Assembly: GCF_001548395.1 (NCBI RefSeq)
Contig: NZ_AP017367.1
Span: 285,001 to 349,000, forward strand
Origin: Leptolyngbya sp. O-77
Lineage (GTDB): Bacteria > Cyanobacteriota > Cyanobacteriia > Elainellales > Elainellaceae
Length of the DNA stretch: 64,000 nucleotides
Direction: 5' to 3'
Positions 44,757-54,430 of the stretch are shown here, one piece after another. The notes beneath the pieces are model-generated. The model ran no database searches and had not been told where the DNA came from. It saw nothing but the letters and a program-made list of their open reading frames with translations. Positions within the stretch are counted from its first letter, which is position 1. The number at the start of each line of letters is the position of its first letter. The position numbers and the translations under genes are program-made.

Positions 44757-44821
44757 CAATGATTATTGGGTATCGTTGAATGCTATTAACTGCTTAGCAC
44801 AGTCACTACTTAGCACAGCAA

Positions 44822-45265
44822 CTATTGGGTGCGGGCATAGTCGTCCTGATAGCGGACAATGTCGTCTTCACCCAGGTATTCACCGTTTTGCACCTCGATC
44901 AGCACTAGCGGGATCACGCCAGGATTTTCCAATCGGTGGGCTGTGCAGGGCGGAACATAGGTGGACTGATTGCTAAATAACAGGGTTTCTTGTTCAGCAC
45001 AGGTGACGCGGGCGGTGCCAGACACCACAATCCAATGCTCGCTGCGGTGATGGTGCATCTGAAGGCTGAGGCGGTGTCCTGGCTTCACCTCAATGCGCTT
45101 AATCTTGTAGCCCCGGCCTTCTTCCAGCACCGTAAACGATCCCCAGGGGCGCAGTTCTGTTGCTGCAACGCCCTTCGTCAGCGCGGACGCAGGTGAAGAG
45201 GGAAGGGTAGAAGGCGCTACTTCTTTTGCTTGAGTCACAGTCTTTTGCTCCTTAAGAAATGACAT
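44822..45265 (-). CDS. Mannose-6-phosphate isomerase type II-like cupin
   Basis: Cupin similar to the isomerase half of bifunctional ManC/AlgA enzymes. 147 residues: an N-terminal 40-residue tail without fold, then RPWGSFTVLEEGRGYKIKRI, metal ligands in HHHRSEHWIVVSGTA and IPLVLIEVQNGEYLGEDDIV. It lacks the GDP-mannose pyrophosphorylase half, so it acts as a stand-alone isomerase. It should supply mannose-6-phosphate for polysaccharide. Confidence 0.9.
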   Translation of the reverse strand: MSFLKEQKTVTQAKEVAPSTLPSSPASALTKGVAATELRPWGSFTVLEEGRGYKIKRIEVKPGHRLSLQMHHHRSEHWIVVSGTARVTCAEQETLLFSNQSTYVPPCTAHRLENPGVIPLVLIEVQNGEYLGEDDIVRYQDDYARTQ

Positions 45266-45713
45266 CGCTTGAAACTATCGCTCGAAACTAAAGTTGCGTT
45301 GAAAGCTGCGTTGGTTGAAAGCTGCACTGACAGACGTGGCGTTGCAAAAGCTGGCCGCCTGAAGATTCTTCAGAACTTTGGATGCACACCAGGACGATAG
45401 GCAGGCCAGACCCGATCGCCCAAAGAGATACTTGCAGAAGATATAAAAGTCCCGAAGCCTGGAAGCCCGAACCCAAGCCAAGAGCGATCGCCCACCTGTG
45501 CAAAACCATACCAACATTCTCCGGGGGTTACCAGTGTCTATTCCACCAACCAGGCAGGATTTATCAACCCCTTGAACGACAGCGGTAAAACTTCACCCAA
45601 TCTTTAAACTAAGCGCACGTCACCGCAAAATGAATCCCAAAAAATGCTGATCTGTGCAGGCAAACCATTAGACGGCGAGGCATTCTGGCTCTTTTCAACT
45701 TGCTCTTTTCAAC
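45266..45713. other. Spacer upstream of the cupin gene
   Basis: No gene is convincing. Starting at the cupin gene, the minus strand contains short repeats of GTTGAAAGCTGC/GTTGAAAGCTGCACT at about 45298-45325. One HIP1 octamer is at 45483. The 3' end of the phosphodiester glycosidase gene begins at 45714. Confidence 0.4.
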
Positions 45714-47711
45714 TTATTGCGGGTTTTGCAGGAATATACCGATGGCATTGTGAACCCGACCTGCCGTGTTGGCTGGACGGTTAATCAACTGCCCACCGAG
45801 ATAGAGAGAGCTAGAACTGCCGCCGTCCAAATTGAGTGCCCCTACAGAGCCGAGCCGCTGCATTACCTGCGCCATCTCACTCAGAGACGGGCCAGGGCCA
45901 CCCACTCGCGGATGGACTGCTGTCAAGATTAGAGTGCCCTCTGCTCGTCTGCCAATCGCACTCCGGATCGCAAGTTCCTGAATAAATGCGTCCGAAAACC
46001 CTTCTCCTCTGGCATCTAGAACAACTTGACCATTTTGAACCAGCAGCGGCCCAGCCCCCAGAATGTTGGGAAAGCGGTCAAATTCGGCGGGCAGCGTAGC
46101 CGACTCATAGCGGACACTGCTGCCAGGGACAAAGGCATTCACCAGGGCATCGTTGCCCCGCAATACCAGCAAATAGCCATCCGTCGGGATTGGAAACGTC
46201 GGTCTGGGCAGTTCGGCAGGCGGTGGGGGATCACCCGGCAGGGGAGCGCTGGCAACCTGGCTGGCAACCACTTGACGAGCCACAACCTGATCGTTGCGGA
46301 CAGTCACCACCGTCTCTCCATCGGTGATAGGCGTATAGGTGCTGCCCCACTCGCGGGTGTAGCGGCAGATGCCCGCTCCCACCAGTCCGCTGTTGAGCGA
46401 GAGGATAGGAAAGCGATCGCCCACGGCCCCCGCCACAACCGGACTCACGGCCTCTCGCAACACCAAGCGGCTCATCAACCAGTCCCCCGCCCCAGACCAG
46501 CCCACCGCGCCCCGTCCCAAGATCGGGCCAGACACCCAGCGATTTTCGGTGCGAATCGCGCCCAGTGGAAGCTGATTATTTCGGTTAAAAAATCCTGCAT
46601 TAATCGCCGCTGCGACCTGCCAGCGCTGGGCCGTGCGAATCAGGGGCGCAGTGCCCACGGCAGTCTCCGGATCAGTCCAGATGGGGCGCAGGGATAGCCC
46701 CGGCTGGCGGAGATCTAGCTCCAGCAAGTAAACCGGAAACCGAGCCGCGCCTACCGCGACGTATTGCTGTCGCCACGTGATGCCCGGTGCCCAGTAGATT
46801 GTACGCTCCACCATCGCGTCCGAACGCACGTCAATCACCAGTCGTGCCGGGTTGGGCAGCATGGAAATGCGAGGGCGCAACCGCGCCGAGAGGTTGGCTC
46901 GAATCTGCGTGCGATCGCCCGCCGTGGAAATCGTCAGCCCCGTGATGACATTGCCTGGTTCGCGATTGAGCGTTTCAGCAAGCTGCTGCGCGATGGCAGG
47001 ATCGATCGCCCCGTCCAGGGTCACGGTAAAACTCGTCGTGTCTTCGGCAACGCGCCAGGGAACTGGCCGGTTCAAATCTATCACCAGGCGATCGCCCCAG
47101 GTCTGCTTGCCCTGTCGCACATTACTAATCTGCCCTCGTGGGGTCACGATTTGCAGCGATGGCCCGTTGACGGAGACATTCCAGCCGAGCGATCGCGCCA
47201 GATCGGTCACATCCACATAGCGATGCTGCGGGGTCAGCCAGCTTCCTAATACGAGCGGCTGTTGCGACGGCTCTGTAAACCACTGTACGGGCTGCTGCTG
47301 AGGCGCAACATTGCTCAACAGATGAACGCCAAGCGTCTGAGCCAGATCCACATCCGCCACACCAACCCGCCGCTGCCAGACCGTCCACGCCCCCGGCAGA
47401 GTTTGGCCGTTGATCACAAGCTGCCGGCCCTGAGTGACCAGTTCCCCCACGGGTGCTGCCTGCGCCAGGTTGGGGGTCCAGGCGGCCCCAATTGCCGCAG
47501 ACTGCATTCTGGCTGGCTGCCTGGACTGGGCTGCGGTGTCGCTGGCCAAGGTTCCATAGATCCCGCCTGCCAACAGCGGCAACCCCAGCCAGCCCAACAG
47601 TCTGGGCTGCCACGGGCGCGGCTGGCGCGTCCCGTGCCGACGCAATGCAGCAGACCGACGAGAAGCAGGCAGTTTGCGAGGCTGCTGACGCAGAAAGTCG
47701 AATTTCACCAC
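45714..47711 (-). CDS. Phosphodiester glycosidase family (NAGPA-like) protein
   Basis: A 665-residue exported protein. An N-terminal basic stretch and one membrane helix (about residues 36-58, LLGWLGLPLLAGGIYGT) act as signal anchor. Residues about 80-290 resemble the copper-amine-oxidase N-like and AMIN-like domains (GQTLPGAWTVWQRRVGVADV, RGQISNVRQGKQTWGDRLVI). The C-terminal 300 residues have the NAGPA/DUF2233 fold (AINAGFFNRNNQLPLGAI, GALNLDGGSSSSLYLGG). It is likely an envelope protein acting on cell-wall or polysaccharide phosphodiesters. Start ATG 47711. Confidence 0.87.
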   Translation of the reverse strand: MVKFDFLRQQPRKLPASRRSAALRRHGTRQPRPWQPRLLGWLGLPLLAGGIYGTLASDTAAQSRQPARMQSAAIGAAWTPNLAQAAPVGELVTQGRQLVINGQTLPGAWTVWQRRVGVADVDLAQTLGVHLLSNVAPQQQPVQWFTEPSQQPLVLGSWLTPQHRYVDVTDLARSLGWNVSVNGPSLQIVTPRGQISNVRQGKQTWGDRLVIDLNRPVPWRVAEDTTSFTVTLDGAIDPAIAQQLAETLNREPGNVITGLTISTAGDRTQIRANLSARLRPRISMLPNPARLVIDVRSDAMVERTIYWAPGITWRQQYVAVGAARFPVYLLELDLRQPGLSLRPIWTDPETAVGTAPLIRTAQRWQVAAAINAGFFNRNNQLPLGAIRTENRWVSGPILGRGAVGWSGAGDWLMSRLVLREAVSPVVAGAVGDRFPILSLNSGLVGAGICRYTREWGSTYTPITDGETVVTVRNDQVVARQVVASQVASAPLPGDPPPPAELPRPTFPIPTDGYLLVLRGNDALVNAFVPGSSVRYESATLPAEFDRFPNILGAGPLLVQNGQVVLDARGEGFSDAFIQELAIRSAIGRRAEGTLILTAVHPRVGGPGPSLSEMAQVMQRLGSVGALNLDGGSSSSLYLGGQLINRPANTAGRVHNAIGIFLQNPQ

Positions 47712-48126
47712 GGCACCGTAACCCTATTGCTGGAAAGATTGCTGGAAAGATTGCTGAAAGGCTTGCTGGGGCGATCGCTAAACCCATTGCAAACGCAAGA
47801 TTCCTGACGCGCCATTTGTGATCAGAGTTTCTGTCTGGTGGGCAGTTGCGATTTGGGGGCGATCGCTCGTGGACTCCAATCTAGAGGATGACCGCGGGCA
47901 ACGGCAGCCCCTCTCAATGTTTCGCAAATTTCGCCAATAGTTCGCAAATCTCGAAAATCCTGTCTCGAAAATTCTGCAAATTTCGTTTCCCAACTTCTCA
48001 TTTCCAGAACGCTAGCCAAGCCAGACTCCGCTGCCCAGACCCGATCCTTCCAAGATGCATAACTCCGTCTGGCGCTGCCGATAAATCTTCGTAGGCACAG
48101 GAAAGCCGCTTGCTGAGGATCACGCC
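47712..48126. repeat. Spacer with 12-bp tandem repeat and TTCGCAAAT words
   Basis: Immediately upstream of the glycosidase gene (minus) the 12-mer ATTGCTGGAAAG is repeated at 47726, 47738 and, with one change, 47750. Further on the words TTCGCAAAT and CTCGAAAAT recur (about 47920-47990). Nothing coding is recognised until the small gene at 48127. Confidence 0.7.
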
Positions 48127-48300
48127 ATGAACACCCCCTGGAAACGCATCCTTCAAAAAACCGCTGGCTGGCTAGCGATCGAAGTCGTGATGAACCTGAC
48201 CGGGCTGGACACGCTGGCAGACTTTGGCGAGTTTCTGTTTGACCTACGCCCGGCGGCGCTCCAGTCCCAACCCTCCGACCTGATCACCACTCTGCATTAA
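48127..48300 (+). CDS. Small hypothetical cyanobacterial protein, 57 residues
   Basis: MNTPWKRILQKTAGWLAIEV is followed by NLTGLDTLADFGEFLFD and a short polar tail. The sequence is amphipathic with a tryptophan pattern, and I recall related small proteins in filamentous cyanobacteria with the core GLDTLADYSEF, but have no function for them. GGATC before the ATG is a weak ribosome binding site. It is shorter than the usual gene-calling threshold. Confidence 0.6.
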   Translation: MNTPWKRILQKTAGWLAIEVVMNLTGLDTLADFGEFLFDLRPAALQSQPSDLITTLH

Positions 48301-48507
48301 CCCTCTGTCCCAGCTTTGATGGGCTGAGCATGAGCCAGTTCAAGGACTAAAGAATATGGCACGCTGCTCAGTTTGGAGCCATCATTCCTCTCGCCGCGCT
48401 CCAACAATCGTGATTGAAATCACACCCAATTGCGACAGCAAACACGAGCGCCATCCTGGAATCTTGGTGAATCGAACTGAATTCAAAATAGGTCAAAACG
48501 CGCCCCC

Positions 48508-48527
48508 AAAGACCACTTCAGGTCTTT
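48508..48527. promoter_or_regulatory. Hairpin in the leader of the DUF4278-like gene
   Basis: AAAGACC-ACTTCA-GGTCTTT, a perfect seven-pair stem, 22 bases before the ATG at 48550. It could be a terminator of an upstream transcript or a leader element. Confidence 0.4.
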
Positions 48528-48549
48528 ATTCAAATCAGGAGAAGCCCCC

Positions 48550-48741
48550 ATGAATTCCTTTTCATCTAACTCCCAGCCCGAGTTTGAGTCTGCTGAGGCG
48601 ATCGCCCAATCATCGATCATTTTCGGAAAATATCGCGGCAGCATGATTGCCTTTCAAGGTCATTTATCGAAACCCCAGGAAGCACCAAATTCAGCACTTT
48701 TGTTGCGCTATCGGGGCGTATTTTACCTAAAGCCTCAATGA
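48550..48741 (+). CDS. Small DUF4278-like protein
   Basis: 63 residues. The C-terminal half ends in LLLRYRGVFYLKPQ and the middle has IFGKYRGSMIAFQG, the (L)xYRGxxY pattern of DUF4278, a small cyanobacterial family of unknown function often found in stress-related or iron-regulated small genes. RBS AGGAGA is five to ten bases before the ATG. Flanking genes are unrelated. Confidence 0.65.
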   Translation: MNSFSSNSQPEFESAEAIAQSSIIFGKYRGSMIAFQGHLSKPQEAPNSALLLRYRGVFYLKPQ

Positions 48742-48980
48742 GCCAAAAATCAAAACCTGTCCATTCATTAACTCGTTGATTTGCTCATTCATTTGCCCAT
48801 TAAATTGCAAAAAACGAATCGCAGGTGCATCCAATCCTCTGCTGTTTACTCAATTGGGTATTACGACACCCCAGCCCTGCCTGAATGAGTTGAACGGTAT
48901 GCCTCAAGCGTGATAGTTTCTGGAGGTTTAGATCTGGAGATTTCAACCCGTCCAGAGACTCCGCTTGAGGCGATCGCACC

Positions 48981-49409
48981 ATGCAGTTTGGCCCTGGTTT
49001 CACCGCCACATTTCTGTACTACTTCGCCAGCACTGCGCTTGTATTCACGCTAGTCACCGCACTATCGCTGGATACGGCGATCGCAGGGGTTCCGCAGCAG
49101 GTCGGGCTAATGGGCGGGCTTGTGGGCGGGCTGATCGGCGCATATTTCAACCGCTCGGTGTCCGTCGAGTTGCCCTTCAAAAGCAAGAAGACCTTCTGGA
49201 AACAGCTAGACCCCATCCTCTCGGACTTGGGCTATCGGCTCCGCGAGGATGCGCTAGAAACCGAGGGCACAGAAGAGATTCGGGTCTATGAGCGCGAGGG
49301 GCTGCAAAAAGCGCTATCAGGGAAAATATACGTGCAGCTTGAAGGAAATACCGCAACACTGGCAGGACGGGCCGTGCAGGTCAAAGCCATCCGCAAACGG
49401 CTGGACTGA
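48981..49409 (+). CDS. Small membrane protein, unknown
   Basis: 142 residues. Two membrane segments (about 8-28 and 33-56, VGLMGGLVGGLIGAYF) are followed by a cytoplasmic domain of about 80 residues with alternating charged and hydrophobic residues (KKTFWKQLDPILSDLGYRLR, EIRVYEREGLQKALSGKIYV) that looks like a small alpha/beta fold. I do not recognise a family. A HIP1 octamer lies just before the ATG. Confidence 0.65.
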   Translation: MQFGPGFTATFLYYFASTALVFTLVTALSLDTAIAGVPQQVGLMGGLVGGLIGAYFNRSVSVELPFKSKKTFWKQLDPILSDLGYRLREDALETEGTEEIRVYEREGLQKALSGKIYVQLEGNTATLAGRAVQVKAIRKRLD

Positions 49410-49549
49410 GTCAAAGTCTGTGCGGTTCGCCGCTAGAGACACATAAACCCTACCGAAACCCTACCGAATGGGGAGGCAACTTCCAGCCCCAAGCCACCGA
49501 ATCTCAACGTGCCGATCCAGACGCATCGGGATGGGGCAACCAGAGTAGG

Positions 49550-51037
49550 ATGACAACTGTAGCCGTTTCCCAACGGTTTAGCGGTTTCCCTAGCGGTGTC
49601 CCAGCCATGACCCCCAGCCCCCGGCTTTTGCAACACACTCCCGCGCGATCGCTCTCGGAGGTCTATCGCACGCTCCAGCAAGCGCCACTGGAAACCATTG
49701 AAGAACTCAAAGCTTTCTACCGCAAAGAGCTAAACGAAGTCCGGGGTGGCGACCGAATGCAGCGGATTCAGATGCGCTTGCGGCGGGCCTATGCCGATGG
49801 GATTCCTTTCAAAGCCTGCGTCATGGGGCATCGCGGCGTGGGTAAATCGACCGAGATTTCGCGGCTGCTGGCGCACGTTCGGGATCAGTTTCGCGCCATC
49901 CGGTTTAGCGCCATGACGGCTCTTGATCCGGGCAATTTTCGGGCGCTGGATGTGCTGCTGTTGATGATGGCCGAGGTAGCGGAGCGAACGGCGCGTCCCG
50001 TAGACCAAGGCGGCGCAGGCAAGCGCCCATCAGACCAGCGGCTTCGGGAGATTTGGGACTGGTTTGCCACAGAAACCGAGATGCGATCGCAGGCCCAGGA
50101 TGCCGCCATGCAACTGGAAGCGGGCGCAGGTCTTCCGGCAGACTCGCTCTGGGGAAAGGTGTTGGGGCTATTTGCCAACCTCAAGAGCGAAATCAAGTTT
50201 GCCGCCACACGCAAAGTCGAAGTGGTGGAATATCGCATCAGCCGCCTGATCAAGCTAATCGACATCGCCAACGCCTTGCTGGATGAGTGCAACCAGCACC
50301 TCCGATCGGCCAGCGGCCACGAGTGGCTGTTTGTGGGCGAAGACTTTGACCGGGCAGGCATCCCCACCGAGCGCACCGAGGAACTGTTCGTCACCTATGC
50401 CAACCTGTTCCAGGATTTGCGGACGCATCTGATTTTTACGCTGCCTATTGGGTTGTACTATTCCTCTGCTGCGCCGCGACTGCCCTTCCCAATGGATTGC
50501 AGCTTTGTGATTCCCGATACGCCCGTCTACGACCCCCACCACAAGCTGAATCGCCCTGGCTCCCTGGCTGTGGGCAAAGTCTTGCAGGCGCGGATGGATT
50601 TGAACCTGTTTGAAAAAAACCAGTGGCTGCGAGTGGCGATCGCCTCTGGCGGCAACCTGCGCGATCTGTTTGCCCTGGTCAACTATGCCGCCGACACGGC
50701 TCAGTTGCGCTCTGCCGCTCAGATCAGCGCCGCAGACCTGGATGCAGCCATCGTCAACCTCCGCAGCGACTACGAGCGGCGGCTGGGGCAAAGTCCTTAC
50801 GATCGAGAAGTCGTGACCTACGACCATAAGGTAGAACGGATGAAACGGATTTATGCAGGCGAGCAGGAAGCCCAAATGACCGACCCGGTGATGTATTCCC
50901 TGTTGAACTCGCGGGCCGTGCAGGAGTTTAACGGTCAGCGCTGGTTTGGGCTACACCCAATGGTCGTGGATATTTTGGGTCGGCAGGGACACTTGACCGC
51001 CGGAAAGCAAGGTCGCTTTCCAGGAGGAACCATCTAG
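49550..51037 (+). CDS. P-loop ATPase (AAA/STAND-like)
   Basis: A 495-residue predicted ATPase. Walker A GHRGVGKST is near residues 93-101 and a Walker-B-like LFVGEDFDRAG is near 260-270. Before Walker A is a helical segment rich in R/K/E (residues 30-85). The C-terminal 200 residues contain helical YSLLNSRAVQEFNGQRWFGL, usual for winged-helix ends of STAND-like ATPases. No effector domain is fused. It is followed after 105 bases by a TPR protein gene in the same direction, and the two look like one operon. I cannot assign a function; conflict, signalling and chaperone-like roles are possible. Confidence 0.7.
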   Translation: MTTVAVSQRFSGFPSGVPAMTPSPRLLQHTPARSLSEVYRTLQQAPLETIEELKAFYRKELNEVRGGDRMQRIQMRLRRAYADGIPFKACVMGHRGVGKSTEISRLLAHVRDQFRAIRFSAMTALDPGNFRALDVLLLMMAEVAERTARPVDQGGAGKRPSDQRLREIWDWFATETEMRSQAQDAAMQLEAGAGLPADSLWGKVLGLFANLKSEIKFAATRKVEVVEYRISRLIKLIDIANALLDECNQHLRSASGHEWLFVGEDFDRAGIPTERTEELFVTYANLFQDLRTHLIFTLPIGLYYSSAAPRLPFPMDCSFVIPDTPVYDPHHKLNRPGSLAVGKVLQARMDLNLFEKNQWLRVAIASGGNLRDLFALVNYAADTAQLRSAAQISAADLDAAIVNLRSDYERRLGQSPYDREVVTYDHKVERMKRIYAGEQEAQMTDPVMYSLLNSRAVQEFNGQRWFGLHPMVVDILGRQGHLTAGKQGRFPGGTI

Positions 51038-51142
51038 CCATAATTTAGTTGCAACCAGCCCTACTCAACTGTAATCAGTCCCAACCAGCCTTAATAAGCC
51101 AAAACTAGTCAAAAAAGCCAAAACCAGCCAAAACTAGCCGCA

Positions 51143-52849
51143 ATGCCAGAACTCGTGATGCCATCCTCAGCGCAGCCTCCAGCGCCTCCCGGCAGCATTG
51201 CCGACATTGGCGCTCGGCTAGTGCTGTGGGGCGGACGAGAGATGCCCGGAATGGCGCGAGTGGAATATAGCTCAGAGTTTTCGCGGCAACAGGTGATGGC
51301 GCATCTCAGGGCATCACTGGAGCCGCGAGGCATCCTGGTGCAGGACATTGAGCTGCGTCCTAACCAGTCGCCCCACAATGCGGTGGCTGAGCTGATCGAG
51401 CGTCTGAGTCGGCAGTCGGCGGGTGTGGTGTCGATTACGGGCTTTGCCAGGGCCTTTAGTCCCCAAGTGCCGCTCGAAGAAGCGCTGCGGCTGCTCAACT
51501 ATCACCGCGATCGCTACGCCAGCTTTCCCCTACGCCAGATTTGGTGGATGACTCCTAGCTTTTTTCAGACTGCCATCCACGCCATGCCAGATATGAATAG
51601 CTGGTTTAGCCCCCGGCTAGCGCTGACGGAGGTGGTGTGGAGCGATTCTGCGGATGCTGCTGACGAAGAGGATGGAGCAACCACAGCCATTCGGGATGCC
51701 CGATTCCAGGCGCTGCAACTGGTGCAGGAGTTTCGGTCAGCGCAGGCGGATGGCATGAGCGATCTGGAATTACTCAAAACTTATCTGCTGCCTGCGCTGG
51801 AGGCGCTGGCTAGTGCCGATGCTCAGAAGGACTTGCGGCATTTGACGACCGAGTTTGAGGGATTGTTGGGGCAACTGCGGCAGGCCGACTCGCTGGATCT
51901 GGCCAGCAGCCTCGATCGGCTGGCCACGATCTACCAGAAACAAGGGCGCTATGCCGAAGCAGAGCCGTTATTTCAGCGATCGCTCCAGTTGCGAGAGCAA
52001 CATCTGGGGCCCACCCATCCTGAGGTGTCCACCGCGCTCAACAATCTGGCGCTGCTCTACCAGGCAGAGGGGCGCTATTGCGACGCGGAACCCTTGTTTC
52101 AGCGAGCGCTGGCCATCGATGAACAAGTCTATGGCCAGCGCCATCTGGAGGTGGCGACCGATCTCCACAATCTGGCGGGGCTATATCAAGATCAGGGCCG
52201 CTACGACGAGGCCGAGGCGTTGTATTTGCGATCGCTCGCCATTGATGAACGGTTCTATGGGGTCGAGCATCCCGATGTGGCAACCGATCTGCACAACCTG
52301 GCGGGGCTGTATCAAGATCAGGGCCGCTATGACGAAGCCGAGGCGCTTTATCTGCGATCGCTCAAGCTCCGCCAGCGACCGGGCATCAACCCCCTGGAAC
52401 TCGCCCGCAGCCTGAATAACCTGGCGACGCTGTATCGGGTGCAAGGGCGCTATGACGAAGCCGAGGCGCTGTATCGGCGATCGATCGACATTCGCCAGCA
52501 GCAGCTTGGGGCCGACCATCCCGATGTGGCCACCAGTCTTAACAACCTGGCGCTGCTGTACAAGGTGCAGGGCCGCTATGATGAGGCGGAATCGCTGTAT
52601 CGGCGATCGCTCTCGATCCGCAGACAGCAGCTTGGAGACGACCATCCCAAAGTCGCTTTCAGTCTCTGCAATCTGGCAAACCTGTATCAGGATCAGGGGC
52701 AAACAGAGCAGGCAGAAGCGCTCTATCGGCGATCGCTCGAAATTTTGGAGCGGCGACTGGGCAAAGCACATCCCGAAACCCTTGCCGTGCAAAAAAACCT
52801 GGATGCACTCCATCCCTCCCTCAAGTCGCCACCGCACCATTCATCGTGA
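51143..52849 (+). CDS. TPR (kinesin light chain-type) protein with degenerate ATPase-like head
   Basis: 568 residues. The head (about 20-200) resembles the P-loop-lacking ATPase-like domain that precedes TPRs in some bacterial proteins: VEYSSEFSRQQVMAHL, VVSITGFARAF and QIWWMTPSFFQTAIHAMPDM stand where such proteins have a WLP...APDFW string; no Walker A is seen. A helical linker leads to seven 42-residue TPRs of the kinesin light chain type (LYQDQGRYDEAEALYLRSLA). Gap to the upstream ATPase gene is 105 bases of AACCAGCC repeats. rlmD starts 37 bases downstream. Confidence 0.75.
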   Translation: MPELVMPSSAQPPAPPGSIADIGARLVLWGGREMPGMARVEYSSEFSRQQVMAHLRASLEPRGILVQDIELRPNQSPHNAVAELIERLSRQSAGVVSITGFARAFSPQVPLEEALRLLNYHRDRYASFPLRQIWWMTPSFFQTAIHAMPDMNSWFSPRLALTEVVWSDSADAADEEDGATTAIRDARFQALQLVQEFRSAQADGMSDLELLKTYLLPALEALASADAQKDLRHLTTEFEGLLGQLRQADSLDLASSLDRLATIYQKQGRYAEAEPLFQRSLQLREQHLGPTHPEVSTALNNLALLYQAEGRYCDAEPLFQRALAIDEQVYGQRHLEVATDLHNLAGLYQDQGRYDEAEALYLRSLAIDERFYGVEHPDVATDLHNLAGLYQDQGRYDEAEALYLRSLKLRQRPGINPLELARSLNNLATLYRVQGRYDEAEALYRRSIDIRQQQLGADHPDVATSLNNLALLYKVQGRYDEAESLYRRSLSIRRQQLGDDHPKVAFSLCNLANLYQDQGQTEQAEALYRRSLEILERRLGKAHPETLAVQKNLDALHPSLKSPPHHSS

Positions 52850-52886
52850 CCCTGGCACTTGCAACTGTCCCTTTTACCGAGCGATC

Positions 52887-54287
52887 ATGCCTGACTCTCT
52901 GACTCAACCCAATCTCGCACCCCGCTGGCAGCAGGGCAATCTGGTCGAACTCACCATCACCGACCTCAGCAACAGCGGCGACGGCGTGGGGCGCGTAGAC
53001 GGGCGGGTGGTGTTTGTGCCGGATACGGCGGTGGGCGATCGCCTGATTGCCCGCCTGGTGCGTGTCAAGCCGCAATTTGCTCAGGGCAAGCTGCATGAGC
53101 TATTGGAGCCATCGGGCGATCGCATTCGTCCCGCCTGCATCGTGGCCGACAAGTGCGGCGGCTGCCAGTGGCAACACCTCAGCTATGCCGCCCAACTCAT
53201 CGCCAAGCAAAACCTCGTTGCCCAAGACCTGGAGCGCATCGGCGGCTTCCCAAATCCGCCCGTTTCCCCCATTCTCCCCTCCTCTCCCACCGCGACGTTC
53301 TCCCTCAACTACCGGAACAAAGCCACCTACCCGCTCGACCGGGGCGAGTCTGGTCAAGTCCGCGCTGGATATTACCAAAAGGGCAGCCACCAGCTCGTCA
53401 ACCTGAACCAGTGCCCGATTCAGGATGCGCGGCTAAATCCCTTGCTGGCGGAGGTGAAGCAGGATATTCAAGCCCGCGGCTGGAGCATCTACGACGAAAA
53501 GTTGCATCGGGGCAAGCTGCGCCATCTGGGGCTGCGGATTGGGCGACACACTGGGGAAATGCTGCTGACGCTGGTGAGTACCGACGCGGGTCTGGTGGGA
53601 CTGACAGAGCAGGCGGAAGCGTGGCTCCAGCGCTATCCCGACTTGGTAGGCGTGGCGCTGAACCTGAATCCGGCGCAAACGAACGTGATTTTTGGCCCAG
53701 AGACGCGCTGCATTGCAGGACGCAGCTATTTGCGGGAAATCTTTGCGGGGCTGGAGTTTCAGATTCAGCCGACGACGTTTTTTCAGGTGAATACGGAGCA
53801 GGCGGAGGCAATGCTGGGGGCGATCGCCGCCGAACTCAACCTCCAGGGCGACGAAATCCTCGTGGATGCCTACTGCGGCATTGGCACCTTTACACTGCCG
53901 CTGGCAAAGCAGGTCAAACGGGCGATCGGCATCGAGCTACAGCCCGAATCCATCCAGCAAGCCTGGACAAATGCCTATCAAAACAACATTGCCAACGCGA
54001 TATTCCAGGCGGGCACGGTCGAGGAGTTGCTGCCGAAGCTGGATGAACAGCCCGACATCGTGCTGCTCGACCCGCCGCGCAAGGGCTGCGATGCCTCCGT
54101 GCTGGAAACGCTGCTCAGCCTTCAGCCGCGTCGCATCGCCTACGTGAGCTGCAACCCCGCGACGCTGGCCCGCGACCTGCGGCGGCTCTGTGCCGACGGA
54201 ACCTATCGCCTCAACCGCGCCCAGCCCATTGATTTTTTCCCCCAAACGCCCCATGTCGAGTGTGTTGCGTTTCTAGAGAAACTGTAA
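52887..54287 (+). CDS. rlmD: 23S rRNA (uracil-5-)-methyltransferase RlmD
   Basis: SAM-dependent methyltransferase for U1939 of 23S rRNA. The ATG at 52887 gives 466 residues. A TRAM domain is at residues 15-75 (GDGVGRVDGRVVFVP). The Fe-S cluster cysteines appear in CGGCQW. The methyltransferase part carries DAYCGIGTF, LDPPRKGCD and YVSCNPATLARDL, with the catalytic cysteine in SCNP. The frame is open farther upstream into the TPR gene, which is only an overlap artefact. Single gene, no operon partner apart from the TPR gene before it. Confidence 0.95.
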   Translation: MPDSLTQPNLAPRWQQGNLVELTITDLSNSGDGVGRVDGRVVFVPDTAVGDRLIARLVRVKPQFAQGKLHELLEPSGDRIRPACIVADKCGGCQWQHLSYAAQLIAKQNLVAQDLERIGGFPNPPVSPILPSSPTATFSLNYRNKATYPLDRGESGQVRAGYYQKGSHQLVNLNQCPIQDARLNPLLAEVKQDIQARGWSIYDEKLHRGKLRHLGLRIGRHTGEMLLTLVSTDAGLVGLTEQAEAWLQRYPDLVGVALNLNPAQTNVIFGPETRCIAGRSYLREIFAGLEFQIQPTTFFQVNTEQAEAMLGAIAAELNLQGDEILVDAYCGIGTFTLPLAKQVKRAIGIELQPESIQQAWTNAYQNNIANAIFQAGTVEELLPKLDEQPDIVLLDPPRKGCDASVLETLLSLQPRRIAYVSCNPATLARDLRRLCADGTYRLNRAQPIDFFPQTPHVECVAFLEKL

Positions 54288-54430
54288 TAATATCTCACAA
54301 ACTGTATCTTTTGATACTATTTCAGGATTCCATGACTACAATAGATACGTAGGCCGCTCTGGAGGTTTTCTGAAAACCCAGACATCGCCTCAGTCTTGAC
54401 GTTCTACGCCCCTTAGCCAAGGAGGTCTTC
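54288..54430. promoter_or_regulatory. Leader of the 69-residue gene
   Basis: GGTTTTC-T-GAAAACC (about 54363-54379) is a tight seven-pair hairpin, and AAGGAGG just before the ATG at 54431 is an excellent ribosome binding site. A region around 54340 (GACTACAATAG) could be a -10. Confidence 0.45.
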
